Shown here: positions 21,601 through 29,891 of the stretch, in pieces | Position numbering within the stretch: the stretch's first letter is position 1 | Layout: the number at the start of each line of letters is the position of its first letter | Assembly: GCA_026390595.1 (NCBI GenBank) | Contig: JAPLFQ010000010.1 | Coordinates: forward strand, 1-64,000 | Direction: 5' to 3' | Length of the DNA: 64,000 bases | From: Ignavibacteriales bacterium | GTDB lineage: Bacteria; Bacteroidota; Ignavibacteria; UBA10030 | The notes under the pieces: model-generated | Told to the model about the DNA's origin: nothing | Databases searched by the model: none | The model's input: the letters and a program-made list of their open reading frames with translations, nothing else | Position numbers and translations under genes: made by a program

Positions 21601-22338
21601 TCAGTAGGTGAAGTTTGCGTTGACAACGTCGCCCCCCTTGACGGTGATACTCTGGCTTCCGGCAAGCTCGCGGCCGTACCAAAACCTGACTGTGTAGGCA
21701 CCGCTAGGGACGTTCTTGATCGAAAACGATCCCTGGTCATCGGGGACGACAAAATACGGATTCTCGAGAATCAGGATTGTAGCGTTCATGTGCGCGTGAA
21801 TATCGCAATAGACCCGCACGATCCCGGGCTGGTCGAACCGGACAGACTTCTGGGTTCCGGTCGGATAGCGGCCCAGGTCGAATTCTTTCGGTTGAGAGTA
21901 CGAAAACACGTTGTGAAAAAGGTTGTCTCGATTTGGAAAGTCCACGGTGGTGCCGGCGAGTACCGGCAATACCTGGGGATGAAACATGAGATCTTTCTGA
22001 TCGAGAATCGGATGAACTGCCGGAGGAGCAAAGCTGTGCGCCTTCATCACCTCACTTTCAAGATAAATGACGGCCTTCTCCGATAACTTGTACGAAACTG
22101 GCGTAGCTGATGTGTGTTCCGGGCCGGTCAGTGCCGGTCGATGCGTGCTGTAGCGGTCAATGATGGGAGGCTTCTGCGTGTCAACATCTACCCTGGCAAT
22201 GGTGATCTTCCCGCGAATTTCCCCCAGCTTCTTTGCATCCTGTGCCAGTGCGTGTTGACCGCAAGCCAGCGCTCCCCCGAGAAACAGAAGCCCGAGGAGG
22301 GTCCTTTTTCTCGTGTGTCGAGGGCTATCCATAGGCAT
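21601..22338 (-). CDS. Secreted type-I copper (cupredoxin-like) protein
   Basis: 245 residues with an N-terminal signal peptide (LLGLLFLGGALACGQHALA). A cupredoxin-like domain covers about 95-185 with the full type-I copper ligand pattern: His in NLFHNVFSY, then Cys-His-Met in VYCDIHAHMNATIL. A beta-sandwich C-terminal region follows (SFSIKNVPSGAYTVRFWYG), as in carboxypeptidase-regulatory-like domains. Such proteins are often annotated as methylamine-utilisation proteins. It heads a probable four-gene operon with a barrel protein, a kinase and a sigma-54 activator. The exact electron partner is unknown. Confidence 0.85.
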   Translation of the reverse strand: MPMDSPRHTRKRTLLGLLFLGGALACGQHALAQDAKKLGEIRGKITIARVDVDTQKPPIIDRYSTHRPALTGPEHTSATPVSYKLSEKAVIYLESEVMKAHSFAPPAVHPILDQKDLMFHPQVLPVLAGTTVDFPNRDNLFHNVFSYSQPKEFDLGRYPTGTQKSVRFDQPGIVRVYCDIHAHMNATILILENPYFVVPDDQGSFSIKNVPSGAYTVRFWYGRELAGSQSITVKGGDVVNANFTY

Positions 22339-22698
22339 GGTCTCCGTGTGCAGCTGACTTACAATTAACGAAATTTGGTCTCAGAATCAATCAAACGAAC
22401 GATCTGTCGGGTTCTCTTGATACCCCATTCGTCGGGAGCTGCGCTTCCAATTCAAACCGCCCCGGCGTTCGTGAGCCGAAGCGACGAACGGCACGGCGAT
22501 TTCGGGAGCGTTAGCAAAGGAACCAATCGTCCCCTCTCCCCTCCGCACAAGCAACCCTCAGAGGGGACTGTTCAATCCTTGAGAAGAAGTTCACCCGCCC
22601 TGCCCGGATACGGAACAAGTCCAATCCGATCCGGATCATCATCCTTCAACAACCACGTTACAATCGTTTCGTTGACTTCCTGTGACACGAAACAAGAA
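22339..22698. other. Intergenic stretch without a gene
   Basis: The 360 bp upstream of the cupredoxin gene contain no credible ORF. The right side ends in the bacilliredoxin terminator. I looked for a sigma-54 site (TGGC-N8-TTGC) in the cupredoxin leader and did not see one. Confidence 0.4.
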
Positions 22699-22729
22699 AT
22701 CCCGTTCCGAACTGCTTCGAAACGGGATT
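22690..22729 (-). terminator. Rho-independent terminator of the bacilliredoxin gene
   Basis: Read on the minus strand, AATCCCGTT and AACGGGATT form a 9-bp stem (22699-22707 with 22721-22729), followed by a T-rich run (TTCTTGTTT). It lies about 23 bp past the stop codon at 22752. Confidence 0.75.
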
Positions 22730-22751
22730 GCGATTGCTCTTTGCCAGCAGG

Positions 22752-23186
22752 TCAGACTGCGTGTTTTGCCTCGGAGACACAGAACCGGTCGAACGCCTGA
22801 GCGATTGTTGCCGCCACCTGATCCGCCGTATGACCTTCAATTTGATAACGGTGAATCATGTGAACGAATTTTCCATCGCGCATGATCGCGAACGACGGAG
22901 ATGATGGCGGCTGGTCTGTAAAGTACTCACGGGCACGGGCAGTTGCTTCCTTTTCCTGTCCGGCAAACACGGTGACAAGCTTGTCCGGTACAACCGGATT
23001 CTGCATGGCCTTCGCCAGAGCAGGGCGGGCAGCCCCTGCTGCACATCCGCAGGTTGAGTTGACGACAACGAGTGTCGTTCCCTTCGCCTTCGGAAGCGCC
23101 GCATCAACATCTTCAGGTGTTTTCAGTTCCTGTGCCCCAAGCCGCGTCACTTCGTCTCTCATTTGCTGAATCAGAATATTGTACAT
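22752..23186 (-). CDS. Bacilliredoxin, BrxA/BrxB family
   Basis: 144 residues, thioredoxin-like, with the family's Cys46-Gly-Cys48 active site (VVVNSTCGCAAGAARPAL). The rest also matches the family: LVTVFAGQEKEATARAREYF and SPSFAIMRDGKFVHMIHR. These proteins remove bacillithiol from thiolated proteins, although bacillithiol use in this organism is not shown. It is monocistronic, with its own terminator. ATG at 23186; AAGGAGAG lies upstream. Confidence 0.93.
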   Translation of the reverse strand: MYNILIQQMRDEVTRLGAQELKTPEDVDAALPKAKGTTLVVVNSTCGCAAGAARPALAKAMQNPVVPDKLVTVFAGQEKEATARAREYFTDQPPSSPSFAIMRDGKFVHMIHRYQIEGHTADQVAATIAQAFDRFCVSEAKHAV

Positions 23187-23339
23187 GTCTGCTCTCCTTC
23201 TCGAAATATCAGTCAGAAATTAGTCGCTTATGCAGAAATGATAACAATTGCGGGGGGAATTAGTTCCTTTCGAACCGAAGATCAGCAATTTGCTGTTCGG
23301 ATGTTCCACGTTTACCATTCACCAAGCGGGGTGACGGGG

Positions 23340-23530
23340 AGCCCGCCGGTTACGCTCCTACGGAGCTCGGTGCGACACTTAGGGTCGTTGGTTATAGACG
23401 TTGCGCTCCTACGGAGCGCTTCTGAGGTCAATCGTGAGACGACGCATCTTGTCGCAAGAGTCATCAGCCCCGTAGGGGCGTGATGTTGATAACCAGGAAT
23501 CGATCCCTGGTCAAGCTCCGTCAGGAGCGG
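23340..23530. repeat. Cluster of small palindromes in a gene-free region
   Basis: Four hairpins built on GCTCC-TACG-GAGC-type sequence lie together: 23354-23366, 23403-23419 (GCGCTCCTACGGAGCGC, a 17-nt near-perfect palindrome), 23466-23478 (GCCCCGTAGGGGC) and about 23515-23528. They alternate in the same pattern as REP-type intergenic repeats. The whole stretch 23187-23827 has no gene. Confidence 0.7.
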
Positions 23531-23827
23531 CAGAAATTTGTAAGGTTTTCGATTCTGCGAGTCGGGGGCTTGAGATTGTACGATCCCGAAAATGTACAGG
23601 ATCGAATAATGATGTGAAAGTCTCGTTGAGTTTCTGTGTTATCTGTGTGCTATGTGGGGCGGCTTAAAGCCTCAGCTTCGACCCAGAAGGTGCGTGGCAC
23701 CTGCCGGATTCAAGAAACTTCAAACGTCATTATTGGATATTCGACATTGGATGTTGCCCGGAACATCCGATCTCGCAATGGAATGCCCAATATTGAACTC
23801 ACAATGTCCAATCATGAAGTTGGGTTG

Positions 23828-24082
23828 TCAGGAGTGCGGCGGCTTGAAACCCCGATACGTGTCGTACCGGGAATCATAGAAGACAAGCTGGAAGCTGCTG
23901 TCTCTCAATGTCCCGCCTGACGGGTAGAGGTAGAATTGTTCGATCGTGCCGGTGGGTTTGGGAGAAGGTTTATGCTGCTCGGAATAAAACTCGAGGACGT
24001 AGTACCCGTTCCGGTACTCTGACGTCTCCAGTTGCTCGAGGAGATTTTCGTGGGTAAAACATCGAAGGTCACGGCCAACCAT
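23828..24082 (-). CDS. Small hypothetical protein downstream of GroES-like gene
   Basis: 84 residues, not recognised. It is rich in aromatic residues (NGYYVLEFYSEQHKP, EQFYLYPSGGTLRD, QLVFYDSRYD). The ATG lies 5 bp after the GroES-like gene's stop on the same strand, so translation is probably coupled. No signal peptide or membrane helix. The close spacing is the main support that it is real. Confidence 0.6.
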   Translation of the reverse strand: MVGRDLRCFTHENLLEQLETSEYRNGYYVLEFYSEQHKPSPKPTGTIEQFYLYPSGGTLRDSSFQLVFYDSRYDTYRGFKPPHS

Positions 24083-24087
24083 ACGCC

Positions 24088-24477
24088 TTACTGCTCCGGT
24101 CCTTGGACATATTCGTTGCGGCGGATGAGCATCAGGATTGCCGAGTGGGGGACAATCAGATACTTGTGTTCGTCGTACTCGATCTCAATGCCGGAGTCGC
24201 GGAGAAACACAGCGAAGTCTCCCTCTTCAGCCTGAAGAGGCATGTATTTGATCGGGTCTTTCGGAGAAGTCGACCATTGTTCCTGGTCGAGGAAGTGGGG
24301 ATTGGGAACAGCGTATCCCGGGCCGACCTGGACAACAACACCGCTGTTGACTTTTTCTTTCTCTTTGACTCCGGGAGGAAGGTATAATCCGTGGTTGGTG
24401 CGTTCCGCATCGGCATCCGGTGCGATGAGCACCTTGTCGCCGACAAGGATAATCTTCTTGCGGGATTTTATCTCCAC
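24088..24477 (-). CDS. Divergent GroES-like co-chaperonin
   Basis: 129 residues, longer than the usual GroES of about 95. The chaperonin-10 core is visible: KIILVGDKVLIAPDADAERTNHGLYLPPGVKEKEKVNSG, then GVVVQVGPGYAV and the C-terminal EYDEHKYLIVPHSAILMLI. Between the two halves is an insertion (PNPHFLDQEQWSTSPKDPI). No GroEL gene is adjacent, so it is either a second co-chaperonin or a repurposed GroES fold. ATG at 24477. Confidence 0.85.
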   Translation of the reverse strand: MEIKSRKKIILVGDKVLIAPDADAERTNHGLYLPPGVKEKEKVNSGVVVQVGPGYAVPNPHFLDQEQWSTSPKDPIKYMPLQAEEGDFAVFLRDSGIEIEYDEHKYLIVPHSAILMLIRRNEYVQGPEQ

Positions 24478-24780
24478 GGTTGCCCCTGCACATTGCCAGA
24501 TTCGAATGTACCAGCGATTGACCTGTTTCTTTCAAGATACTGAAGTCCCGTTGAGAACGCAAGCTATGCGACACGATCATCAGGAGGGCCCGCAACTATT
24601 CAGTGTGTGCTGGACAGTTCTGATCGATGGAGCAATCGAACGAGCTGAATGCTATCATATTGTATTTGCGGCTTCTTCTGGCTCTCCATTTTGGATAGGC
24701 TGCCTCACGTGTGATCCAACGTTTGATATTCCCTCTTGCAGACGATCACCCGCTTTCTTCTGCTGATTGGGCTCGAACTC

Positions 24781-24820
24781 CCCTCTGTTCGATTCCGAAC
24801 TTCCCTCTGTTCGATTCCGA
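24781..24820. repeat. Short direct repeat upstream of metalloprotease gene
   Basis: CCCTCTGTTCGATTCCGA occurs at 24781-24798 and again at 24803-24820, 22 bp apart. It lies 120 bp upstream of the metalloprotease start and could be a binding site, or may simply be a local duplication. Confidence 0.5.
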
Positions 24821-24939
24821 GCCGCTCACAGCTCCTGATCACCCTTTTTTGATCCTTTCGAAGAAAAGTATTGTGGCCTGCCACGTGCACGAAAGACACT
24901 GCGATAACTCGGTGTCAACGAATCATTCGCGAGGCAGTC

Positions 24940-26631
24940 ATGAAATTCTCAACCCTCATTGCAGTGTTTTTCTTCTTGTCTTTTGCGACGCGTGATGCTG
25001 CTGCCGAGAGCACCATCACCGCTATTCCCACGGGAGTGAGTGATTCACAATTGGATGCCGATACGATGCACATCGAGTTGAAAATATTGCTTGTTCAGTT
25101 TACGGACATCGAATGCAAGAAAGACTCCGAGAGTGGATTACCGTTGTACACTGCGAAGAACTTTGAAGATCTCCTTGGGTCGGAAGGCATGTATGTATCT
25201 CCGAAAATGCATTCACCGGACGGAGATGAGATTTTCGGAAGCATGAATGATTATTTCAGAATCATGTCCGGCGGCAGAGTACGACTTCACGCAACAGTTA
25301 TCAATCGGTCGATCGCGGAGAGCAACCGGCCACTCTGGATCACGCTGCGTCACACAAAACAGTACTATCATGCTGACTACAACTTTCCGGTATTCGATGA
25401 TGCGCTGGATGCTGCGAGAAAGTCGGGGTTGGATGTATCGACGTCTGAAGACACCAGGCTGGCAATTATCTACGCGGGAAATGCCTGGATGAATGCAGGT
25501 CTCAATCCACTGCGGTGGGGGGGCTCCTATATCATGAGCGAACTGCAGGGAAGGCCCTACAATCAGGAAGCATCGCATCCAAGGTTTTCGCGAATCGGCT
25601 TGCACTGTCATGAGTTTGCGCACACTCTTGGTGTCGTTCACAGCAGCGGAAGCAGAGCCGACCTCATGGAAAGCGGAGTGCGGAACGGATCGATCGAAGG
25701 GAACGCTCCTGCTCCCCTGAATGCGCTGGCGCGAATGAGACTGGGATGGGCCCAGGTCATATCGGTTCAGGATTCTTCAATCCAGACCGTCGTCGTGAGT
25801 TATTCATTGACCGATCCGACCTACGTGAAAATGAAAAACAACCGTGGTGATCTCTTCGTCGTGGATAACCGCCGTTTCGATCAATGTATGATGATTGGAG
25901 ATACGAAAGTACCCGACTACAACAACGCGGCGTTCTTTCCTCCGGCTTGGGGCCATGCATCAATACGGCAAGGTATGCTTGTCTGGCGCGTGAACGGCAT
26001 TGACAGCATCGGAGACCCAGCAGGTTATTCGGCAGAAGGACTGATTTACGCAAGCGGTCGCTATGGAAGAACTTACCCTGAAGGCAATCCTTCTGAGACA
26101 GATGATGGGGTTCCGTTCCCGGGTGTATCGAACCGACGAATTCTCTCTCCTTCGTCCGATCCTCGCAGCCCATACACGACCGAGCCCAACTTCTTTGAGA
26201 CCACGAAGTCTCATTATACGCTCTTTGTTCCGAACACAACGAGGGGATCAAATGCGAGCATGGAAATCGTCTTCGAGGATAGTGAACAAGGCACGTTCAC
26301 CGTCCGCTTCAGCCTCTCCAATTCTGCGAATCATGTTCTCAGCAGCAGCTCGGCTGAAATCGTTCTCCCGTCGTCGTATGTGCTTTTTCAAAACTATCCG
26401 AATCCCTTCAATCCCTCGACAACGATTCGTTTTGCATTGCCAAAGGATGACCATGTTACGTTGAAAATTTTCGACCTGCTGGGGAAGGAAGTCGCAACGT
26501 TGGTATCTCAGGATCTTGGGCCAGGATACTTCACGGTTCGATGGCTGGCAAATGTTCCGAGCGGGACGTACTTCTACCAATTGCGGACGAACGAGTCCGT
26601 GGAGACGAAGAAGATGATACTGACCCGATAG
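24940..26631 (+). CDS. Secreted M6-type metalloprotease with type IX sorting tail
   Basis: 563 residues from ATG 24940, where a signal peptide begins (MKFSTLIAVFFFLSFATRDAAA). The zinc site HEFAHTLGVVH is at 224-234 (His224, Glu225, His228, His234), the HExxHxxGxxH form of the M6/metzincin-like secreted proteases. The C-terminal tail (LFQNYPNPFNPSTTIRFAL ... TKKMILTR) is the type IX secretion signal. The protein should reach the cell surface or medium and degrade proteins there. A more upstream in-frame start (24871) would place a non-signal extension before the signal peptide and was rejected. A terminator follows at 26792. Confidence 0.92.
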   Translation: MKFSTLIAVFFFLSFATRDAAAESTITAIPTGVSDSQLDADTMHIELKILLVQFTDIECKKDSESGLPLYTAKNFEDLLGSEGMYVSPKMHSPDGDEIFGSMNDYFRIMSGGRVRLHATVINRSIAESNRPLWITLRHTKQYYHADYNFPVFDDALDAARKSGLDVSTSEDTRLAIIYAGNAWMNAGLNPLRWGGSYIMSELQGRPYNQEASHPRFSRIGLHCHEFAHTLGVVHSSGSRADLMESGVRNGSIEGNAPAPLNALARMRLGWAQVISVQDSSIQTVVVSYSLTDPTYVKMKNNRGDLFVVDNRRFDQCMMIGDTKVPDYNNAAFFPPAWGHASIRQGMLVWRVNGIDSIGDPAGYSAEGLIYASGRYGRTYPEGNPSETDDGVPFPGVSNRRILSPSSDPRSPYTTEPNFFETTKSHYTLFVPNTTRGSNASMEIVFEDSEQGTFTVRFSLSNSANHVLSSSSAEIVLPSSYVLFQNYPNPFNPSTTIRFALPKDDHVTLKIFDLLGKEVATLVSQDLGPGYFTVRWLANVPSGTYFYQLRTNESVETKKMILTR

Positions 26632-26791
26632 TCTCTTCTGCGACTCTAGTTCTCATTTTGAATTCCGAGGAAAGACTGCTCACACACGATCAACTCTTGT
26701 GGGGACTTTCGTGAGTCGTTGTGATCTTGAGAATCCAGTCTGCCGTCTAAACGGAGCTCCCTAAGGACAATGCTAGCCCGATCGCGGAAGA

Positions 26792-26834
26792 GTCACTGCC
26801 GGCTGTTCAAGTCGGTCGCAGTGACCTTTTTTTT
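26792..26834 (+). terminator. Rho-independent terminator of the metalloprotease gene
   Basis: GTCACTGC (26792-26799) pairs with GCAGTGAC (26818-26825), followed by CTTTTTTTT to 26834. It lies about 160 bp past the stop. Confidence 0.85.
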
Positions 26835-26840
26835 GGAACG

Positions 26841-26905
26841 GCCCGACTTCGCACTACGTGCTATGTCGGGCAGGCGGTCCCGCCAGACCGCGTGGCGGGC
26901 TGGTG
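26841..26905. repeat. Pair of adjacent GC-rich palindromes, REP-like
   Basis: GCCCGAC...GTCGGGC (26841-26871) is followed by GCGGTC-CCGCCA-GACCGC and by CCCGCCA...TGGCGGG. The two hairpins directly after the terminator look like a repetitive extragenic palindromic unit. Confidence 0.55.
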
Positions 26906-27117
26906 CGTGCTCAGCGCCTATGCGTTTAGGGACTATTATACAAATAAGGATTCTACCCAATTCCAGGACTCACGATGAAAAGGACTAAGCCCTCTTTCAT
27001 TCTTTTGGACGATTGTCCTCCCCCACATCTCTCCGTAGTTTGATTCAAATGAGCCCGTACATCCGTCCGTGCTTCCAAACGCACCACATCATAACACCTT
27101 ATTCAAGGGAGGTTAGT

Positions 27118-27660
27118 ATGAAACGCTCGTTCGTCAACATAGTCTCAAGCATGCTGATCGCAGTACTTTTAACGACTGCTTTTGGCTGTTACGGTTCCTT
27201 TCCGTTGATCAACAAGGTCTACAAGTTCAACGGCGGCCTCGGGAACAAGTTCGTGAATGAACTTGGGTTTCTTGTTATGAATATTGTCCCCGTGTACGGC
27301 GTGGCGGCTTTCATAGACGCAGTGCTGCTCAATACGATCGAGTTCTGGAGCGGTAGAAACCCGGTATCAGCATCGAACGATGCCGTCGTGCCACTTGATC
27401 CGACTTCGACCTTGACCTTGAGGGGGGCAGACGGATCGGTGCTCCTCACCACAATGACGGACGAGGGAATCAGTCAATACGTGTTTCAGAAGGGAACTGA
27501 CGGGACGGTTGTCAGAGACGTCAGCGGGAAAGTATTGGCTCGCTGCACCATGACGCAAGACGGTGGAATGCGTATCTACGATGGGAACAGCAATCTTGTG
27601 GCAGACTGTTCAGCTGCGCAGGTCCAGCATCTTGGCGACGCCTCCAAATCTTCGAAATAA
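27118..27660 (+). CDS. DUF3332-like lipoprotein
   Basis: 180 residues from ATG 27118, with a strong AAGGGAGG upstream. The N-terminus is a lipoprotein-type signal (SSMLIAVLLTTAFGC), then SFPLINKVYKFNGGLGNKFVNELGFLVMNIVPVYGVAAF, the pattern of the DUF3332 family. A second hydrophobic segment follows (VPVYGVAAFIDAVLLNTI), then a soluble beta-rich tail. Function is unknown. It is the last chromosomal gene before the integrated elements. Confidence 0.8.
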   Translation: MKRSFVNIVSSMLIAVLLTTAFGCYGSFPLINKVYKFNGGLGNKFVNELGFLVMNIVPVYGVAAFIDAVLLNTIEFWSGRNPVSASNDAVVPLDPTSTLTLRGADGSVLLTTMTDEGISQYVFQKGTDGTVVRDVSGKVLARCTMTQDGGMRIYDGNSNLVADCSAAQVQHLGDASKSSK

Positions 27661-27813
27661 TTCTCACTGTCTTCAGTTGTCGATCAGGAAATGTGAGGGC
27701 AGGTGTCAGTATTGCGTGCCCTTTTGTTTTGAGGTGAAGCCAGACACGCATGCAGGGGACAGATCTCAGGACTCGAGGCTGACCTACCTGCAAAAAAAGC
27801 GGTATTCTGGTGA

Positions 27814-27842
27814 TTGCAGAGTCAGGATGTTTTTTGTATATT
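27814..27842 (+). promoter_or_regulatory. Probable native promoter of the interrupted tRNA-Pro
   Basis: TTGCAG (27814-27819) and TATATT (27837-27842) have a 17-base spacer and lie about 40 bp before the tRNA 5' end at 27884. This position fits a tRNA promoter. It now leads into the tRNA 5' half and then the integrase of element 1, so it may drive the integrase. Confidence 0.5.
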
Positions 27843-27881
27843 GAGTAAGACCTAAGAGGAATCGTGCGGAGAGAGATACAA

Positions 27882-27922
27882 CTCGGAACGTAGCGCAGCC
27901 CGGTAGCGCACTTGCTTGGGGT
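27882..27922 (+). other. attL: tRNA-Pro(GGG) 5' half, left copy of 41-bp direct repeat
   Basis: CTCGGAACGTAGCGCAGCCC continues as the D-arm, anticodon stem and loop of a tRNA-Pro: acceptor CGGAACG, D stem GCGC/GCGC, anticodon stem CTTGC and loop TTGGGGT. The sequence then leaves the tRNA (GATGTTCC...). No matching 3' half (GCAAG...CGTTCCG) follows. The identity stops exactly at the end of the anticodon loop. Confidence 0.85.
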
Positions 27923-28002
27923 GATGTTCCGAATTCTTCGGGGTACAAACCTACCTAACAAACTTCTATTTGTTCTCCCTTTGTGGTTATCGTTGTGGTA
28001 AT

Positions 28003-28030
28003 CCTTGCATCCTTTTTCAAGGAGGCAAGG
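28003..28030 (+). promoter_or_regulatory. Hairpin hiding the Shine-Dalgarno of integrase 1
   Basis: CCTTGC (28003-28008) pairs with GCAAGG (28025-28030), and TCCTT (28010-28014) with AAGGA (28019-28023), loop TTTC. The ribosome site AAGGAGG (28019-28025) is inside the stem and the ATG is at 28032. Integrase 2 has the same arrangement with different bases, which suggests selection. Confidence 0.7.
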
Positions 28031-28031
28031 T

Positions 28032-29117
28032 ATGTTTCTTTCCAAGCGCAATGGAATCTATTATCTCTGGTATGACGATGACGATGGCCGCAAGCGCAAG
28101 ATCAGCACCAGAGCCCGCCTCAAAAGTGACGCACTAAAGTTCCTCCGTTCATTCGATGAGCGGCGTGAAGCCATTCGTCGAGCCAGAACACATCTTTCAG
28201 TCTTCTCCGTTGATGCCGTCCGCTATGCTGAAACCACTTTGAACAAGGGGACAGCCAAGCTCTACGATCATGCTCTCCGTAATTTCAAGAGGATCGTCGG
28301 CGACGCTCTCTTGTCCAAGCTAACACCGAAGCATTTCGACCAATACAAATCTGACCGTCTTCAGCAAGTGTCACCCGTCTCGGTGAACGTGGAGCTGAGG
28401 ACGATTCGGTCGGCTTTGAACCTCGCCGTGCGTTGGGAAGTGATGGAGAGGAATCCGTTCTTTGGGTTGCCGCTGGCTCGTGTCCCTTACGAAACGCCAC
28501 CTTACTTCACAAAGGCTGACTTCCAACGTCTGTTGGACATTGTCACAGAGTCATGGTTTCGAGATGTTGTCATATTTACTGTTGTGACGGGGCTTCGACG
28601 TGGTGAAGTCATCAACCTCAAATGGAATGATGTGGACTTGGAACGGAGGGTAATACTCATCCATAGTCAGGGGGGATTTCGGACTAAGACCGGCAAGAGC
28701 CGATTCATACCCATGAACAATGTCGCCCTGCAGCTTGTAATAAAAAGAAAACCTGTGAGTGTGACCGAGTATCTGTTCGAGGTGGAGGGAAGGAAACTGT
28801 CGGGGTATTGGTTGAGCCACAAGCTGAAAAAATACGTCCGAAAACTCGGGCTACAGGAGAACCTAAACTACCATGCATTGAGGCATACGTTTGCGAGCTG
28901 GTTGGTACAGGACGGGGTGTCGATCTATGAAGTTCAAAAGTTGCTCGGCCACGCTGACGTTTCTACAACACAGATCTACAGTCATCTTCAACCGGAAACC
29001 CTACATAGAACGGTTGAGAGGTTGGATTTTGTTTTGCCACAGCGGTTGCTACTAGAACCTGAAAGCATCCCCGATGTCTCCACCCTGTCCACTCCCGAAA
29101 ATACAACTGGACACTAA
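28032..29117 (+). CDS. Tyrosine recombinase, integrase of element 1
   Basis: 361 residues from ATG 28032. The N-terminal segment resembles SAM-like/Arm-type phage integrase domains (MFLSKRNGIYYLWYDDDDGRKRKISTRA). The catalytic set is complete: Arg189 (TGLRRGEV), the Lys of TKTGKSRFIPM, His-x-x-Arg (HALRHTFASWL), His in LLGHADVSTTQ and the nucleophile Tyr316. It is homologous to the integrase at 59041 throughout, with the same length and identical ends (LLGHAD.STTQIYSHL). The in-frame start at 28005 lies inside the leader hairpin and was rejected. The last codons already carry iteron-like CTGTCCA and TGGACA motifs. Confidence 0.95.
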   Translation: MFLSKRNGIYYLWYDDDDGRKRKISTRARLKSDALKFLRSFDERREAIRRARTHLSVFSVDAVRYAETTLNKGTAKLYDHALRNFKRIVGDALLSKLTPKHFDQYKSDRLQQVSPVSVNVELRTIRSALNLAVRWEVMERNPFFGLPLARVPYETPPYFTKADFQRLLDIVTESWFRDVVIFTVVTGLRRGEVINLKWNDVDLERRVILIHSQGGFRTKTGKSRFIPMNNVALQLVIKRKPVSVTEYLFEVEGRKLSGYWLSHKLKKYVRKLGLQENLNYHALRHTFASWLVQDGVSIYEVQKLLGHADVSTTQIYSHLQPETLHRTVERLDFVLPQRLLLEPESIPDVSTLSTPENTTGH

Positions 29118-29345
29118 AACACCATGATTTCCTTAGCAAATACCCCAATGTGTCCACAGTGTCCACTGTGTCCATATGTTTTTAATAAAGAAGATAGAAA
29201 TAATAGAATAGGGTACAGAGAATAGTATATAAGAGTTTGAAAAAACCCTGGACACTATGGACACACTGGACACTTTCCGCGTAAGTCATGAGAGTGTACC
29301 GAGTTGAGGGTGTCCACATGCAGATCGGGAGGTGGACACTGTCCA
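29086..29345. repeat. Left TGTCCA iteron array, origin-like
   Basis: Eleven TGTCCA/TGGACA hexamers. Forward copies at 29151, 29160 and 29169 are spaced by exactly 9; reverse copies at 29249, 29258 and 29267 also by 9. A 74-bp AT-rich stretch lies between the two triplets and contains TATATAAGAG (29226-29235). Others are at 29086, 29108 (rev), 29311, 29333 (rev) and 29340. The same module, with the same order and spacing, is at 58348-58631. The consensus 9-mer TGTGGACA(G/C) resembles a DnaA box in its first six bases (TGTGGA). Confidence 0.8.
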
Positions 29346-29351
29346 TGCCGG

Positions 29352-29476
29352 TGGATCTGACCTCAATGATGAATGCTACGGCAGTAAGAACAAAACACTC
29401 CTAATCCCCTCTAAATCGCGAAATGCGCGCTGAATTCAGGGGGTTCATCTGCCGGTTCATTCGATTCGCGTAACCA
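29352..29476. repeat. Conserved 125-bp module after the integrase (element 1 copy)
   Basis: TGGATCTGACCTCAATGATG and the following CCTAATCCCCTCTAAAT..., ...GGGGTTCATC...CGCGTAA match a segment at 60256-60378, after the second integrase. No ORF is convincing. Short facing segments (CCCCTCTAAAT / TTCAGGGGG) could fold. Confidence 0.65.
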
Positions 29477-29891
29477 CGCCCACAATTGGAGGGTAGGGAC
29501 GAGAAGCAGAACTCCGAGGAAACCCAGAGCGGTCTTGTGTCCTGCGATTCGAGATCGTGGAGGAAAGAAGAATCCAACGGATGCCAATGACAATCGGATT
29601 TGGTTAATGCGCTAACCACAAGCTGACGAGTACTTTACACGTTGCAATTGAGCGATTCCTGCGATATGTTGAAACGTTGTAAATATGAAAGCACCGCAGA
29701 CCTAGCATCATCTACTCTAGTTCGCAGTCGAGCATTTACCTGGGGTTCGAATCCATGTTCCCCTCTCATCGTTTCTCATTCTTTCGGGGACTAATGAGTG
29801 AGCTCGAGGTATTGCTCGGCCTCATGTGTTCATTGGCGCTTGAGTGCAATTCATATCGTCTGATGCCTACTGGCCTTGATGCAACGGAAAG
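29477..29891. other. Gene-free stretch between element end module and TPR gene
   Basis: No convincing ORF. A GGGGTTCGAATCC segment at 29742-29754 looks like a tRNA T-loop, but the flanks do not pair; I treat it as chance. Confidence 0.4.

Noticed and set aside
29411-29593. 60-aa minus-strand frame across the conserved module
   Set aside because: Its C-terminal codons resemble the same frame in element 2, but the rest does not, so it is probably a by-product of DNA conservation.
29740-29756. tRNA T-loop-like GGGGTTCGAATCC
   Set aside because: The stem does not pair and no other tRNA arms are present. It does not match the 3' half of tRNA-Pro.
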